From Caryophanales bacterium UBA4856 (lineage in GTDB: Bacteria > Bacillota_I > Bacilli_A > RFN20 > CAG-288): 36,761 nucleotides of DNA. Below the pieces are notes generated by a model. That model saw nothing but the letters and a program-made list of their open reading frames with translations, did not search any database and had not been told where the DNA came from. Below, piece after piece: positions 1 through 9,235 of this stretch (position 1 is the first letter of the stretch; each line of letters opens with the position of its first letter). The position numbers and the translations under genes were made by a program. The stretch covers positions 9,347 to 46,107 of the forward strand of contig DHEG01000005.1 of assembly GCA_002399765.1 (NCBI GenBank). The letters are read 5' to 3'.

Positions 1-291
1 GTCACCCCATCCGATGGTCCGGCAACCCATCTGTTCAACGAGGCCAAGGAAGGCGTGATAGTGTCAGAGATCGCTGGTAAAGGCAAGATAGACTACGACA
101 CTTTGTCCTTCTCGTTGCCCTTTGCCGGCTTCGCCATTTCCAGTGGTTTAAAGAGCGAGCCCATAATGGGCGAGATATCCGGAAAACTGGACGAGCTTTT
201 GAAGAACGTGGTTTCCGTTTCCCGGGAACGCGAGGATTGCTTTGGCTGCTTCTGTCCCTGGTTCTTGGTCAAGGACCTAAAGGTGGACTGA
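1..291 (+). CDS. 3' end of an unrecognised protein (partial)
   Basis: An open frame runs from the first base of the window to a TGA at 289-291, giving 96 residues that lack their N-terminus. The codon choice resembles the neighbouring genes. A rho-independent terminator begins 17 bases after the stop, which supports this frame as the real gene end. The sequence has a moderately hydrophobic stretch (LPFAGFAISSG) and an unusual Cys/Trp-rich tail (DCFGCFCPWF). I do not recognise the family and give no function. Another frame near 230-290 reads as a hydrophobic segment, so a frameshift close to the end cannot be excluded. Confidence 0.55.
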   Translation, partial: VTPSDGPATHLFNEAKEGVIVSEIAGKGKIDYDTLSFSLPFAGFAISSGLKSEPIMGEISGKLDELLKNVVSVSREREDCFGCFCPWFLVKDLKVD

Positions 292-307
292 TCGAGGCGC
301 CGATTGC

Positions 308-342
308 AAAAAGGCCCGGGCATTTGGCCCAGGTCCTTTTTT
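308..342 (+). terminator. Rho-independent terminator of the first gene
   Basis: A GC-rich imperfect hairpin is flanked by an A-run (308-312) and a T6 run (337-342). It lies just after the stop at 291 and ends transcription of the partial gene. Confidence 0.75.
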
Positions 343-376
343 GTCGCGATTCCTTACCATGGCTCGAGAAAGCAAC

Positions 377-411
377 AAAAAACTCCGGATTCAGCAATGC
401 TGAGTCCGGAG
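377..411 (-). terminator. Rho-independent terminator for the 534-1904 gene
   Basis: A 13-bp stem with one G-T pair and a 3-base AAT loop spans 383-411. On the minus strand it is followed by T6 (bases 377-382), so it terminates the minus-strand membrane protein gene that stops at 534. The 120 bases between the hairpin and that stop hold no gene I can support. Confidence 0.85.
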
Positions 412-533
412 CGAGCAAAAGGAATTTTATGTTAGTAATAATTAGCGGTTTTTGGCAACCGGGCATTAAACCCAATTGCATTGTTATTCTATAGGGCTAG
501 GTGGGTTTCGTCAAGGGATAGGATCAGTTTCGG

Positions 534-1904
534 TTACCTGATCAAGGCCTGGTCGTACTCATTGAAATACTTGTCGGTCACATTGGCCTTGGTATAGATG
601 TTGGAACTTTGATAGGAAGCCATAATGGCCAAGAAGAACATCAGGAAGTAGAGGTTATAGATGGTATTGTCGGTTATTCCGATCAAGTCGGTCATCAACA
701 GGAAGACCAACAGCAACCACCTATCAGGGCTCTTCCTGTTGAGGCAAACCCAATAGGACATCAACCAGGCGGGGACATAGGCGACAAGACCCACTATTCC
801 GCCCATGTAGGCGGTGGTCAATACCGTGTTTCGGGGGATGAAAAGCTGACCGGGCCCCACGGAGAAGATGCTTACCAACCCTTGGGCGGAGGGGCCTAGT
901 ATCAAGCTTTTCTCAAAACCGGCAAGGACGTATTGATAGATGGATGAACTGTCCGAATCCATCAGGTTCAAGGACTTTATGCTAGCCACGAACAGCTTCT
1001 GGAATGAGGCGGAAAAGCCGAGATAGAAGCCCAGGAGGCCTACGAACACCAATGACAATATCAAGGAGATGTAAGGATAGGAGCGGCCATAGGAGCGGAA
1101 GGACAAAAGTATTATGGGAAGGAAGGAAAGCACCATGGCCAAAAGGCCTGATTCGGTTCCCAAGAGTATGTTGGCAATGATGGGGAAGAACATCATGAAC
1201 AAATAGACGATGTTCTTCCGGCTTCGGTATATCAAGATTCCATAGAAAGGCAAGGAGGAGACCAAGAGGGTCGAGACCATGGGTTTGCTTCCGGCCCAGC
1301 CGAATTCGGCTCCTTCCTGATAAAGCTTGTCGGGATTCATGATGTAATAGGAAAAGACCTCGATGGAAATCAAGATCGACATTGCGACTATGCACCAGGC
1401 CAGGTAGCGAAAAGAATCCTTGTTCTCTTCCAAGACGGAGCCGAACAAGGCGCTTTCCCCTACGATCAATATCATCAGGAAGATGAATAGATAGGCTTCA
1501 TACTCAAAGGTGTCCGTTTCGATGCTGTTGGCGATGTTGGAAATCAGGAAGACGGCAGATAGGATCATATAGGGGTAGAAGAGGTTTCCGGGCTTGAACT
1601 TGGGTCTCCTTATGATCAGGAAAAGCAGCAAGGACAGGATGTAGCAGGCGATTGCCAAATACATATAAGGCTGGATGTTGTTGAACGATAGCCTTTCGCT
1701 TACCAACGGCAAGACGCACAGCGGAGGAGCTTCATAGCCCCGGCCATCGTCGCCAAACAAAGGCGCAAAGCAAAGAAGGGATTCAAGGCCGGCAGCGATC
1801 CAGAAGGCCTGGGTTATCCAGCCGATGTAGGCGATGACGGCAAGCGAAAGGGGATATAGAAAAGAAGAAACGTAGTAATTGATCGCATCGCTGATCCTGT
1901 TCAT
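534..1904 (-). CDS. Polytopic membrane protein, O-antigen polymerase/ligase-like
   Basis: This 456-residue protein is almost entirely hydrophobic, with about ten to twelve membrane segments separated by short loops and a longer polar loop near residues 290-345. The layout, with a glycan-facing loop late in the protein and a segment reading GTESGLLAMVLSFLP, resembles the Wzy/WaaL O-antigen polymerase and ligase superfamily. That would imply a role in polymerising or attaching a surface polysaccharide, but it rests on topology and weak motif similarity only. No glycosyltransferase genes adjoin it. It is divergent from degV and has its own terminator at 377-411, so it is probably monocistronic. 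It could equally be an uncharacterised transporter. Confidence 0.75.
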   Translation of the reverse strand: MNRISDAINYYVSSFLYPLSLAVIAYIGWITQAFWIAAGLESLLCFAPLFGDDGRGYEAPPLCVLPLVSERLSFNNIQPYMYLAIACYILSLLLFLIIRRPKFKPGNLFYPYMILSAVFLISNIANSIETDTFEYEAYLFIFLMILIVGESALFGSVLEENKDSFRYLAWCIVAMSILISIEVFSYYIMNPDKLYQEGAEFGWAGSKPMVSTLLVSSLPFYGILIYRSRKNIVYLFMMFFPIIANILLGTESGLLAMVLSFLPIILLSFRSYGRSYPYISLILSLVFVGLLGFYLGFSASFQKLFVASIKSLNLMDSDSSSIYQYVLAGFEKSLILGPSAQGLVSIFSVGPGQLFIPRNTVLTTAYMGGIVGLVAYVPAWLMSYWVCLNRKSPDRWLLLVFLLMTDLIGITDNTIYNLYFLMFFLAIMASYQSSNIYTKANVTDKYFNEYDQALIR

Positions 1905-1926
1905 CGCGTTTTCCTCGCCATTGCGT

Positions 1927-1932
1927 ATTCTA
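1927..1932 (-). promoter_or_regulatory. Possible -10 (TAGAAT) for the 534-1904 gene
   Basis: On the minus strand, TAGAAT lies 22 bases before the start codon at 1904. I see no good -35 at standard spacing, so this is weak. Confidence 0.3.
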
Positions 1933-1972
1933 TCACTAGTCTCTCTTGTCTCCGCGGTGCGTAAACTTCATA

Positions 1973-1978
1973 TATAAT
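1973..1978 (+). promoter_or_regulatory. -10 element (TATAAT) of degV
   Basis: A perfect TATAAT lies 21 bases before the degV start codon at 2000. A TTGTCT at 1946-1951 is too far upstream for an ideal -35, so only the -10 is convincing. Confidence 0.5.
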
Positions 1979-1999
1979 ATTCATCAAAGGCGGCTAAAA

Positions 2000-2950
2000 A
2001 TGGCAACTAATATCTTGAACAAGGACTATGCGATCGTCCTTGACTCGACCACCATCCCTGACGATAGCGTCAAGGGTCTCGTCCGCATCGATAGCGTGCC
2101 CTTGACGGTTACGGTCGGAGCCAAGAGCAAGCTTGAAAATGATTGGACTATCCCTGAGATAGTAGCCGACTATGAGAAGGAACCGACTCATACTTCTTGC
2201 CCCTCGCCCGCTGACTTCGCCAAGGAATACGTGAAACTCTTTAAGGATGGGGTAAAGGACATTGTGGTGATTCCCATGACCCAGGGAATCTCAGGCACCT
2301 ATCAAAGTGCGGTCATAGGCAAGGAGAGTTTGGGCGATAGCCAACGTGATCACGTCTATGTGAAGGACGTGAAGTTGGCCAATTTCGGCGTAGCCAATCT
2401 TTTGCTGGCCTTGAAACCCTATCTTTTGGCCAGGGTTACCGTAACCGAATTGGCGAATACGATCGATCGCCTTTCCGCTGACAGCCGCTTGGCCTTCACG
2501 CTAAGCGATCTTCATCATCTTTACAGCGGCGGCAGGCTGTCCAAGATTTCGTTTTTGATAGGCATGGTGTTGAAAATAAAGCCGATAATCGGAATTTCGC
2601 TTCAGGATGGCAAACTCCATGCCGAGAAGAAGTGCCGCACCTTCAACGAGGTCGATAACTACTTCCTGGACATAATCGGCGAATTCTACAAGAAATATCG
2701 CAAGGTCTATGTGCGCTATATCGATTTGACCGAGGAAGCCTTGCGCCTCAACCTGGAGAAGAAGGCGGCAGCCAAGTTCCCCAACCTTGTCACTACTGCC
2801 ATCTCCGAGGTGGGCCCCCTGTTCACGATTCACCTTGGCCGGTCTGGCTATGGCCTATCGGTGATCGGCGACGATCCGATTGCCGAACCTGCCAATGTCG
2901 AGGAAGCCCATGGCCTGAGGAAACTCCTGGACAAGATCTATAAGAGGTAG
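2000..2950 (+). CDS. DegV family fatty-acid-binding protein
   Basis: This 316-residue protein matches the DegV family. These proteins bind a long-chain fatty acid between two domains and, as FakB, present it to the kinase FakA for phospholipid synthesis. Visible family features are the early LDSTT strand, TSCPSPADF near residue 65 (usual form TSQPSP), the TQGISGT loop near residue 94 and the SGGRLSK motif in the second domain. The start at 2000 is chosen because an AAAGG site lies just upstream; an upstream in-frame codon at 1946 would place the -10 element inside the gene. No fakA is in the window, and the in vivo ligand cannot be read from sequence. Confidence 0.9.
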   Translation: MATNILNKDYAIVLDSTTIPDDSVKGLVRIDSVPLTVTVGAKSKLENDWTIPEIVADYEKEPTHTSCPSPADFAKEYVKLFKDGVKDIVVIPMTQGISGTYQSAVIGKESLGDSQRDHVYVKDVKLANFGVANLLLALKPYLLARVTVTELANTIDRLSADSRLAFTLSDLHHLYSGGRLSKISFLIGMVLKIKPIIGISLQDGKLHAEKKCRTFNEVDNYFLDIIGEFYKKYRKVYVRYIDLTEEALRLNLEKKAAAKFPNLVTTAISEVGPLFTIHLGRSGYGLSVIGDDPIAEPANVEEAHGLRKLLDKIYKR

Positions 2951-2969
2951 ATGGGCTTTAGGCCTCTTA

Positions 2970-2998
2970 TTGCTGAGCAGGTCGTAATCATATATATT
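2970..2998 (+). promoter_or_regulatory. Candidate promoter of the 3027 membrane protein gene
   Basis: TTGCTG (2970-2975), a 17-base spacer and TATATT (2993-2998) lie upstream of the start at 3027. The -10 matches well and the -35 poorly. Confidence 0.4.
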
Positions 2999-3026
2999 AT
3001 TTGAAAGGTAAAAGGGAGGGTCTGTC

Positions 3027-3662
3027 ATGGCAAACGAGAGGGAAAAGACAACAGGGGCCGGCGTGAAGACCAGTGACGTCAGGTCCAACGTGAAGTTGGC
3101 TTTGAAGAAGGAAGTGGATCATTTCCGCCCGCTTTGGCCGCAGCTTTTGGTCACGGCCATGGGCATAGCCGGTACCATCGGTCTCTCCTTTGTCCATCAC
3201 TTCACCACTTTGGTTATCTCGGGCATCGGCTATCGCTCCTATCCCTTCTTCTACTTGATGATTGGGCAATTGGGCAGCAATGCCTCAAACGTGGCGATAG
3301 GTGCCTTCAACCCTCTCTTGGCCGCTGTATTCGTCTTCCTGCTTCTGGGAGCCATCCTTCCGCTTTTTGGCAAGCGCGGCAGCAAGGGCGTCTTGGTCTT
3401 TTCCACTGTGGTTTACGCGATTGGGATCTTGGCCCTTCTTGTGGCTAATTCTTCCTATGTCCTCAAATGGGGCATCAATCCAAGCCTTAGGAGTTCGGTC
3501 GACGTATCCAATGGTTACTTCGGCCTTGGCTATGGCCTGTTGGCAGCCCATGTCTTGATCAATGTGTTCCTCCCCTATGTTGCCGATGCCGTATCGGCTG
3601 AGATAGGGCTCAGGAAGTTTGAGAAGGATGTGGCTGTCGGTCACAAGATGGCTTCATTCTGA
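3027..3662 (+). CDS. Small polytopic membrane protein of unknown function
   Basis: This 211-residue protein has a charged cytoplasmic-looking N-terminus of about 35 residues, then four to five hydrophobic segments near residues 38-60, 68-85, 95-115, 122-145 and 170-190. A strong AAAGGGAGGG ribosome binding site at 3011-3020 fixes the start. It has its own terminator at 3672-3697 and a candidate promoter, so it appears monocistronic. I see no catalytic or transport motif and do not recognise a family. Confidence 0.8.
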   Translation: MANEREKTTGAGVKTSDVRSNVKLALKKEVDHFRPLWPQLLVTAMGIAGTIGLSFVHHFTTLVISGIGYRSYPFFYLMIGQLGSNASNVAIGAFNPLLAAVFVFLLLGAILPLFGKRGSKGVLVFSTVVYAIGILALLVANSSYVLKWGINPSLRSSVDVSNGYFGLGYGLLAAHVLINVFLPYVADAVSAEIGLRKFEKDVAVGHKMASF

Positions 3663-3671
3663 AAATGGCGT

Positions 3672-3697
3672 AAGACCCCCACAAAGGGTCTTTTTGT
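3672..3697 (+). terminator. Rho-independent terminator
   Basis: AAGACCC pairs with GGGTCTT (3672-3678 with 3686-3692) and is followed by T residues. It lies ten bases after the stop at 3662. Confidence 0.85.
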
Positions 3698-3701
3698 TTG
3701 T

Positions 3702-3730
3702 GTGAAATGGCTCTCTCGCTGGGCTATAAT
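3702..3730 (+). promoter_or_regulatory. Promoter of the YfhO-type gene
   Basis: GTGAAA (3702-3707, four of six to consensus), a 17-base spacer and a perfect TATAAT (3725-3730) lie directly after the preceding terminator and 32 bases before the chosen start at 3762. Confidence 0.65.
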
Positions 3731-3761
3731 CTCGTTATCGATAATCGAATCAGGAGCAATA

Positions 3762-6700
3762 ATGGAAAGCGAGAGTAAAGGCTACGGAAACTTGGCAAAC
3801 GCCTTAGACAACGCGGCGGTATTTCTCGCCGGCATCGGTTTGTCTTTCCATCGCTTCCCGATTCTGGTAAAGAGCTTCTTCCTCAAACACAAGGAAGCCT
3901 TCCTTACCTGGGCCTTGCTGTTGCTGGTGGCCTGTTTGATATTCGGATGGGGTCTTCTAAATTACGGATTCAACTATCCTCTTTCGGGTGACAACTATCT
4001 TCAGGAGCAGACCTTCCCTTATCTTTTCTACGACTACTGGCATGAGTTCTTCCTGACCGGCCAATTGCCGATGTGGGATACGGCTTCAGCCTTGGGCACC
4101 AACAATTTCGGTGGCAACTCCTTCTACTCTCTCTTTTCGCCGTTCTATATGATTATCTACATCTTGCCACGTTCCTGGATCCCTGTGGAATTGGGACTAA
4201 AATATGTCCTTCAAACTGCCTTTGCCGGCTTCTTTTTCAGCGAGTACCTGAAGGAATTCTCCATACCGCTTAACGGCAGGAGACTGGGTGGGTTAGCCTA
4301 TGCCTTCTGCGGCTGGGTCATCTACTTCATGTGGTTTGAGCATTTCCTCGATTCCTACGCTCTTTTGCCCTTCATCCTTTGGGGTGTCGAGAAGGTCCTG
4401 AAGGACAAGGATCCCCGGATGCTTTCCCTGGCTCTTTGCATTCAAGGCTTCACCAATTTCTTCTTTTTGGCCCAATTCGCCATCGGCGCCTTCTTCTATG
4501 CCATGTGGCGTTACTTGGTCCTGTTCCCAAAGCTTAGCCATTCCGACAGGTTCCTCACTATAGGAATCGGCTTCATCGCCTTTCTCTTTGGCATAATGGG
4601 CTCGGCTTTCATACTAATTCCCGGAATCGAGAATTCCGAGGCGATGCCCAGGGCCGCCAATGCCGATTATCTCCAAAGCCTCATCGATGCCTGGAACGCC
4701 TCGGACAAGGGCACTTTCTGGACTTTGATTTTCCGCTTCGATTCCGATGGCAATTATTTCCAGTCCCTTTATCCGGTCACTGGTTTTTTCTTCATGCCGA
4801 ATGCCGACTATTCGTCAAACCTACTAGGCCCCAGTTGGTATGACAATGCTTCCGGTTCCTCGTTCGTGTTCACGCCCATAACGCTATTGGCCTTTGCTGG
4901 CGTATTGGATGGCATAAGGCGACGCAAATGGTCATACCCCATTGGATTCATCCTCGTGGCCTTTATGATGAGCATCCCTTTCTTCTACTATCTCTTTGCG
5001 GCCTTTACGATCGCCTATGCCCGCTTCCTTTTGGCGCCCACCGCTTGGATCATAACCTTCGCCGTGCTGCAGACCAAGCACATCAAGGAAATGCCAAAGT
5101 ATTTCATGGATGCCTCTTTCGCCTTCGTGATTGTCATGCAGCTTCTGGTGGCGGTCTACGCCTTGGATATGGTCGATACCTATTCCTCGGTCTATGACGG
5201 TGTCTCGTACTGGCAATATCGTTATTTGGCCGTCCCCATCGAGATGGCCTACACCTTGGTTTGCTATTTGTTCCTGCGGCATTACATGACCTCGGAGAAA
5301 TTCTCCTTGATAGCCATTTGCCTGGTGTCCTTTGAGGCGATAGCCATGGGAAACCTCGTATCCCAAGACCATGGGTTCGGCGACATAGACAATGTTGAGG
5401 TCAGTGGTCAGGGCTTGAACATCATCGACAGGGAAACGGCCATCGTGAACGCCTTGGATGAATTCGATGATTCCCAATATCGTATCCAAAACTCCACGGC
5501 CGACAGGAACAACCCCAACATCCAGATGCGCATCGGCTACAGTGGCCTTTCGGCCTTCAATTCCGTTTACGCCTTCAATACCACCGATCTCCTCAACTGG
5601 TCCAAGATTCCCTATTCCTATGGCAACTGGTCGATGGGGGCCCATCAAAGAAGGGTGAATATGGAAACCTTCTTGGGCGTTAAGTATTACATGGTTCCCC
5701 GCGATGACGAGAACGTTCCTTTCGGCTATGAGGATGTAATGGATATCGATCCCACCACCGTCTTAGATCCTACGAAGCGTGAGGCCCTGGAGAATCTCCA
5801 AGACGTCATCGCGGAAAACTACAGCACCGACTTGACCGATGAGATTGCCCGTTCCCTTTACGTTAATACCGATTATGTCGACTTCGCCTTCCCCTTCGAC
5901 ACCGTGGTCTCTTCCAGCGCTTTCAGCAATCTCTATTATGAGGATTACAACGAATACGCCTATCTGCGCTATGGCATAGTGGACAGCGACAGCATCCAAG
6001 ACGTGATGGCAGAGGCTGGAGATGGCATCGATTACGACAATACGCTCAATTCGGCGAATACCGTCTTTGCCACCGAGAAGAACTTGATATTCACCTTGTC
6101 GTCGACGGACGGGACGAATTACGAAGGAACCTTGGGGATTGGGGAAGATCAAGGCCTTTCCTATTCGATCGACTTCACCAAGGTCTCCAATGAATATGGC
6201 AGTTATGATTTCGTGAACGATGACTACGACATGAACTTGCGCTTTACCGAAGACGGCCAGTATGCCACCTTCAATGGCTTGGGCAAGACCGATGAGCCGG
6301 GCCTTGTGACAACCGGTAGCGATGGCACCTTGACCATAACCGTTGGAAACTTCACCCCCATAAAGAAGATATCCGGAAAATATTCGACTACCGTGACTGT
6401 CTATTCCTCTCATTGGGATGACAACGGCAACTACATAACCGGTGGTTCCAGCCTTGGCGATTACATCTATCCTGAGGATACCAAGATCGATTACGACTCC
6501 CCTGGTTCCGAATCGCTTTATGGCCTTAAGTGGTATTCCAAGATCGTGGTGGAGAAGAGTGACGGTTCGGCCTTTGCTTCCGATGCCACGCCCGAGAATC
6601 CGGTCTATCTTTCCATCAGGAATGGTGAATCGATCGACTGGCACTTCATTTACGATTACACCGATCCTTCGACCGGGGAGACCAGCGAGAAGGAATTGCC

Positions 6701-7277
6701 GTTGGATGGCTACCAATCCCAGTCGACTTACAGTTCAGGCACGGCCCATGGCTTCTATGTGACGCAGCCGATAAAGAGAATCGTGGGAATCCTGTACCAG
6801 ACAATGGACTCGAGCGAGAAGATCGGCCGACCGGAGATCTATCTCCAGAATTATGACGACTATCGTTTGGCGGTCGACAAGCTGAACAGCGAGCCGGTCG
6901 AAATCATTTCCCAGTCCAACGACCTGACTGACTTCAAGACTGACTATGGCAAGGAAAAGTACGTGGTCCTCAATCAGCCGATGGAGAACGGCTGGAGCCT
7001 TTATGAGGTGACGGACCAAGGCGAGAAGAGCGTGAACATCTATAAGTCCCAAGGTGGCTTCGTGGGCTTCGTGGCCCCGGCTGGGGAACATGAATACATC
7101 CTCTCCTATGTAACGCCCGGCCTTAAGGAAGGCATTGCCATTGGCACTTTGGGCCTCCTTGGCATGGCCTTGTCCACGGCTCTATACTTGATAATCACCG
7201 ACAAGAAGCGATTCTTGATAGAGGCTGGGATAAGCCTTGATAGGGACCTTGCCGATGCCACCTTCGAGGAGAAATAA
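3762..7277 (+). CDS. YfhO family giant membrane protein
   Basis: This 1171-residue protein has an N-terminal half of about a dozen membrane helices and a large polar, Tyr/Asp-rich C-terminal half predicted to be outside the cell. It ends in one membrane helix (about residues 1120-1145) and a short cytoplasmic tail. The early extracellular segment GDNYLQEQTFPYLFYDYW and the following MWDTASALG resemble the YfhO family, GT-C-like proteins that in Bacillus and Listeria add sugars to teichoic acids. The start at 3762 has CAGGAG just upstream; a start at 3702 would lie inside the promoter. The family is usually 850-900 residues, so the extracellular part is enlarged. The sugar and acceptor are unknown. 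The lipoprotein gene follows after 40 bases and is probably co-transcribed. Confidence 0.82.
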   Translation: MESESKGYGNLANALDNAAVFLAGIGLSFHRFPILVKSFFLKHKEAFLTWALLLLVACLIFGWGLLNYGFNYPLSGDNYLQEQTFPYLFYDYWHEFFLTGQLPMWDTASALGTNNFGGNSFYSLFSPFYMIIYILPRSWIPVELGLKYVLQTAFAGFFFSEYLKEFSIPLNGRRLGGLAYAFCGWVIYFMWFEHFLDSYALLPFILWGVEKVLKDKDPRMLSLALCIQGFTNFFFLAQFAIGAFFYAMWRYLVLFPKLSHSDRFLTIGIGFIAFLFGIMGSAFILIPGIENSEAMPRAANADYLQSLIDAWNASDKGTFWTLIFRFDSDGNYFQSLYPVTGFFFMPNADYSSNLLGPSWYDNASGSSFVFTPITLLAFAGVLDGIRRRKWSYPIGFILVAFMMSIPFFYYLFAAFTIAYARFLLAPTAWIITFAVLQTKHIKEMPKYFMDASFAFVIVMQLLVAVYALDMVDTYSSVYDGVSYWQYRYLAVPIEMAYTLVCYLFLRHYMTSEKFSLIAICLVSFEAIAMGNLVSQDHGFGDIDNVEVSGQGLNIIDRETAIVNALDEFDDSQYRIQNSTADRNNPNIQMRIGYSGLSAFNSVYAFNTTDLLNWSKIPYSYGNWSMGAHQRRVNMETFLGVKYYMVPRDDENVPFGYEDVMDIDPTTVLDPTKREALENLQDVIAENYSTDLTDEIARSLYVNTDYVDFAFPFDTVVSSSAFSNLYYEDYNEYAYLRYGIVDSDSIQDVMAEAGDGIDYDNTLNSANTVFATEKNLIFTLSSTDGTNYEGTLGIGEDQGLSYSIDFTKVSNEYGSYDFVNDDYDMNLRFTEDGQYATFNGLGKTDEPGLVTTGSDGTLTITVGNFTPIKKISGKYSTTVTVYSSHWDDNGNYITGGSSLGDYIYPEDTKIDYDSPGSESLYGLKWYSKIVVEKSDGSAFASDATPENPVYLSIRNGESIDWHFIYDYTDPSTGETSEKELPLDGYQSQSTYSSGTAHGFYVTQPIKRIVGILYQTMDSSEKIGRPEIYLQNYDDYRLAVDKLNSEPVEIISQSNDLTDFKTDYGKEKYVVLNQPMENGWSLYEVTDQGEKSVNIYKSQGGFVGFVAPAGEHEYILSYVTPGLKEGIAIGTLGLLGMALSTALYLIITDKKRFLIEAGISLDRDLADATFEEK

Positions 7278-7317
7278 ACTTATTTATGCCATTATTTAGT
7301 AGATATGGGAGAAAGAT

Positions 7318-9147
7318 ATGAAAAACAAAGCAATGGTTGGCGTCTCTTCACTTGTCATAAGCGCCCTGGCACTCTCTTTGTCCTCTTGCAATCTCGGTAG
7401 GGACTACACCGCTTCCGATGAACCGATGGATTTCCAGGAGATGATGAACGTCATAAGCGCCAAGTCCTATTCCCACAATTCCTTCTACTTCCTGTCCGGT
7501 ACCAGCGTTGACTACAAGGACATACCCCAAGAAGTCTACGAGAACGAAATGGGCAACAAGCTCGGTCGTTTCATCGAGTTTCATGATTCCACCCGCGATG
7601 CCGATGTCTACTACGACTTGGAGACCGGATATGTCTACGATGGCATCTTGGATCTTGGCACGGTCAGGGATATATTCACTTACCAGTATTTTGACATCGA
7701 AGATCTTTCCGATCTTGAAGAAGGCAACAAGATTCACCTATATGCCCCGTATTCACTGACTACGCCATTCCTGCTGGAGGACGAGGGAGACGTTGGCAGT
7801 GAAGAAAATAGTCCGGCCATATACGACGCTAACAACAATACCCTAGCCACTATTCCCGATGGCTGGGACTTTCAGTCTTCGGTTTCCTTCACGCCGACTT
7901 ACGAAGGGCAATACACCGATATGTCCTCAGATTATCTGATAGTGGAAGGCCAATTGTCTTTCGAAGGCGAGGACGAGACCCAGGACTTGACCATCAAGAT
8001 AAACACTTACGGTAACTCGGTACCGGTGGTCTATGGTTCAGACGATCTCCCCGACATGGTGCCCTATGATTTCATCCCAGCCGGCTATATGGGCATCAAC
8101 GGCTATCTCAAAGAAGAAGGAAACAAGTTTGAGGTCTACGACAAAAGCCTTCAGTACCGCAATGTCCTTTACCTCAATAGCCTCTCCGATAGCACCAATT
8201 ACTATCCTATAGGAGACGGGAAGTTGCTAACGGTCGAAAGCCTTGACTCCGCCTCTAATGAATTCTATGGTTTGCCAATGGGGACTCAGCGTTTCCACAC
8301 CTATGATGTCCTCAATGGCAACGAGACTACCAAGGTCATAAAGGGCTGGCTTGTCGGCTATCAGGCCTATGGGCTTTCCCAACCCACTCCGTCTTCCTTC
8401 AGCCTTCCCATCGATTTCGACTCGGATGGCGTAATAGATGGCGTCTTGCTGCCGGCGGTTCCCTATGAGGACGAAGGCCTTGGCACTTCGAACTATTACA
8501 TCTGGGTGGAACCGGACGGTCATATAAGAGGGGGATTCCGCTGGAATGGGACTCTTCCAAGCATGGAATCCGTTTCCGCTAGCGGGCCTTTGGCCTTGCC
8601 GAATGGCGACTATTTCTATTTGGAAGATGGCAGCGGGGTCGTCACCGATTCCCAAGGCCAGCAGATTCATGCCTTCGACGGGTATGAAATCAAGGGCTTG
8701 GTAGGCAAACGGGGCTTCATAGTCAGGAAGGACGGCAAGTACGGCCTTTTGGACTTCGCCGGCGAAGTCCTTGAGCCCGTCACTTACGATGACTACGTCT
8801 CCTCTTCGGAACTTCAATCCTCTACCGATTTTGACTTCACTTCCCAAAGAGGCGACTATTCGGGACTTTTGGAGAACGAAGATGGAACGGGAGTGTTGGT
8901 CACTTGCGACCCCAACGGCTCAGATCTTAGTCTCCTCTCCAACTCCGTCATTTCGGCTGGAGCGATCTACAGCGGAGACGATGTCTATTCCCACAGCGGC
9001 TTAAAGATAGGCGTCTTGGCTGAAGGCGGGGACGTCATTGCCGGCTCTCAGACCAACATGAACCAGTATGATTTCGTCACTATAGATACCGGCGACAGTG
9101 CGGTTATAAAGGCCGTCGTCATAGGTTTGAGCCTTTCGGAATTCTAA
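7318..9147 (+). CDS. Surface lipoprotein with WG-like repeat region
   Basis: This 609-residue protein begins with a clear lipoprotein signal: MKNK, a hydrophobic core and the lipobox LSSC with Cys24. The mature part is acidic and rich in Asp, Gly, Ser and Tyr. Near residues 440-490 it contains a segment (GLVGKRGFIVRKDGKYGLLD) that resembles WG/KWG beta repeats. A GGGAGAAAG site supports the start. It follows the YfhO-type gene by 40 bases with no terminator between, so the pair is probably an operon and both products act at the cell surface. No enzyme motif is visible, and its role as a partner in glycan decoration is only an inference from position. Confidence 0.85.
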   Translation: MKNKAMVGVSSLVISALALSLSSCNLGRDYTASDEPMDFQEMMNVISAKSYSHNSFYFLSGTSVDYKDIPQEVYENEMGNKLGRFIEFHDSTRDADVYYDLETGYVYDGILDLGTVRDIFTYQYFDIEDLSDLEEGNKIHLYAPYSLTTPFLLEDEGDVGSEENSPAIYDANNNTLATIPDGWDFQSSVSFTPTYEGQYTDMSSDYLIVEGQLSFEGEDETQDLTIKINTYGNSVPVVYGSDDLPDMVPYDFIPAGYMGINGYLKEEGNKFEVYDKSLQYRNVLYLNSLSDSTNYYPIGDGKLLTVESLDSASNEFYGLPMGTQRFHTYDVLNGNETTKVIKGWLVGYQAYGLSQPTPSSFSLPIDFDSDGVIDGVLLPAVPYEDEGLGTSNYYIWVEPDGHIRGGFRWNGTLPSMESVSASGPLALPNGDYFYLEDGSGVVTDSQGQQIHAFDGYEIKGLVGKRGFIVRKDGKYGLLDFAGEVLEPVTYDDYVSSSELQSSTDFDFTSQRGDYSGLLENEDGTGVLVTCDPNGSDLSLLSNSVISAGAIYSGDDVYSHSGLKIGVLAEGGDVIAGSQTNMNQYDFVTIDTGDSAVIKAVVIGLSLSEF

Positions 9148-9156
9148 TAGCGTCAT

Positions 9157-9185
9157 TTGTAAGGTATATAGGTATGGAATATACT
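9157..9185 (+). promoter_or_regulatory. Promoter of secA
   Basis: TTGTAA (9157-9162), a 17-base spacer and TATACT (9180-9185) give a good vegetative promoter about 50 bases before the secA start. Confidence 0.65.
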
Positions 9186-9235
9186 TTTATGGTTTTGTTT
9201 AGGATTGATGTTTTTCCCAAGCGGGGGTTTTGACA

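Noticed and set aside
383..411. Strong hairpin as a riboswitch or small RNA
   Set aside because: It has T6 on the minus strand and lies downstream of a minus-strand gene, so a terminator explains it fully.
2941..2969. Hairpin TAAGAGG/CCTCTTA at the end of degV as a terminator
   Set aside because: The loop is 15 bases and no T-run follows; it overlaps the stop codon region by chance repeat.
5763..6716. 317-codon open frame antisense to the YfhO-type gene
   Set aside because: It has an Ile/Gly/Val-rich composition typical of reverse-complement codons and no domain; it shadows the plus-strand gene.
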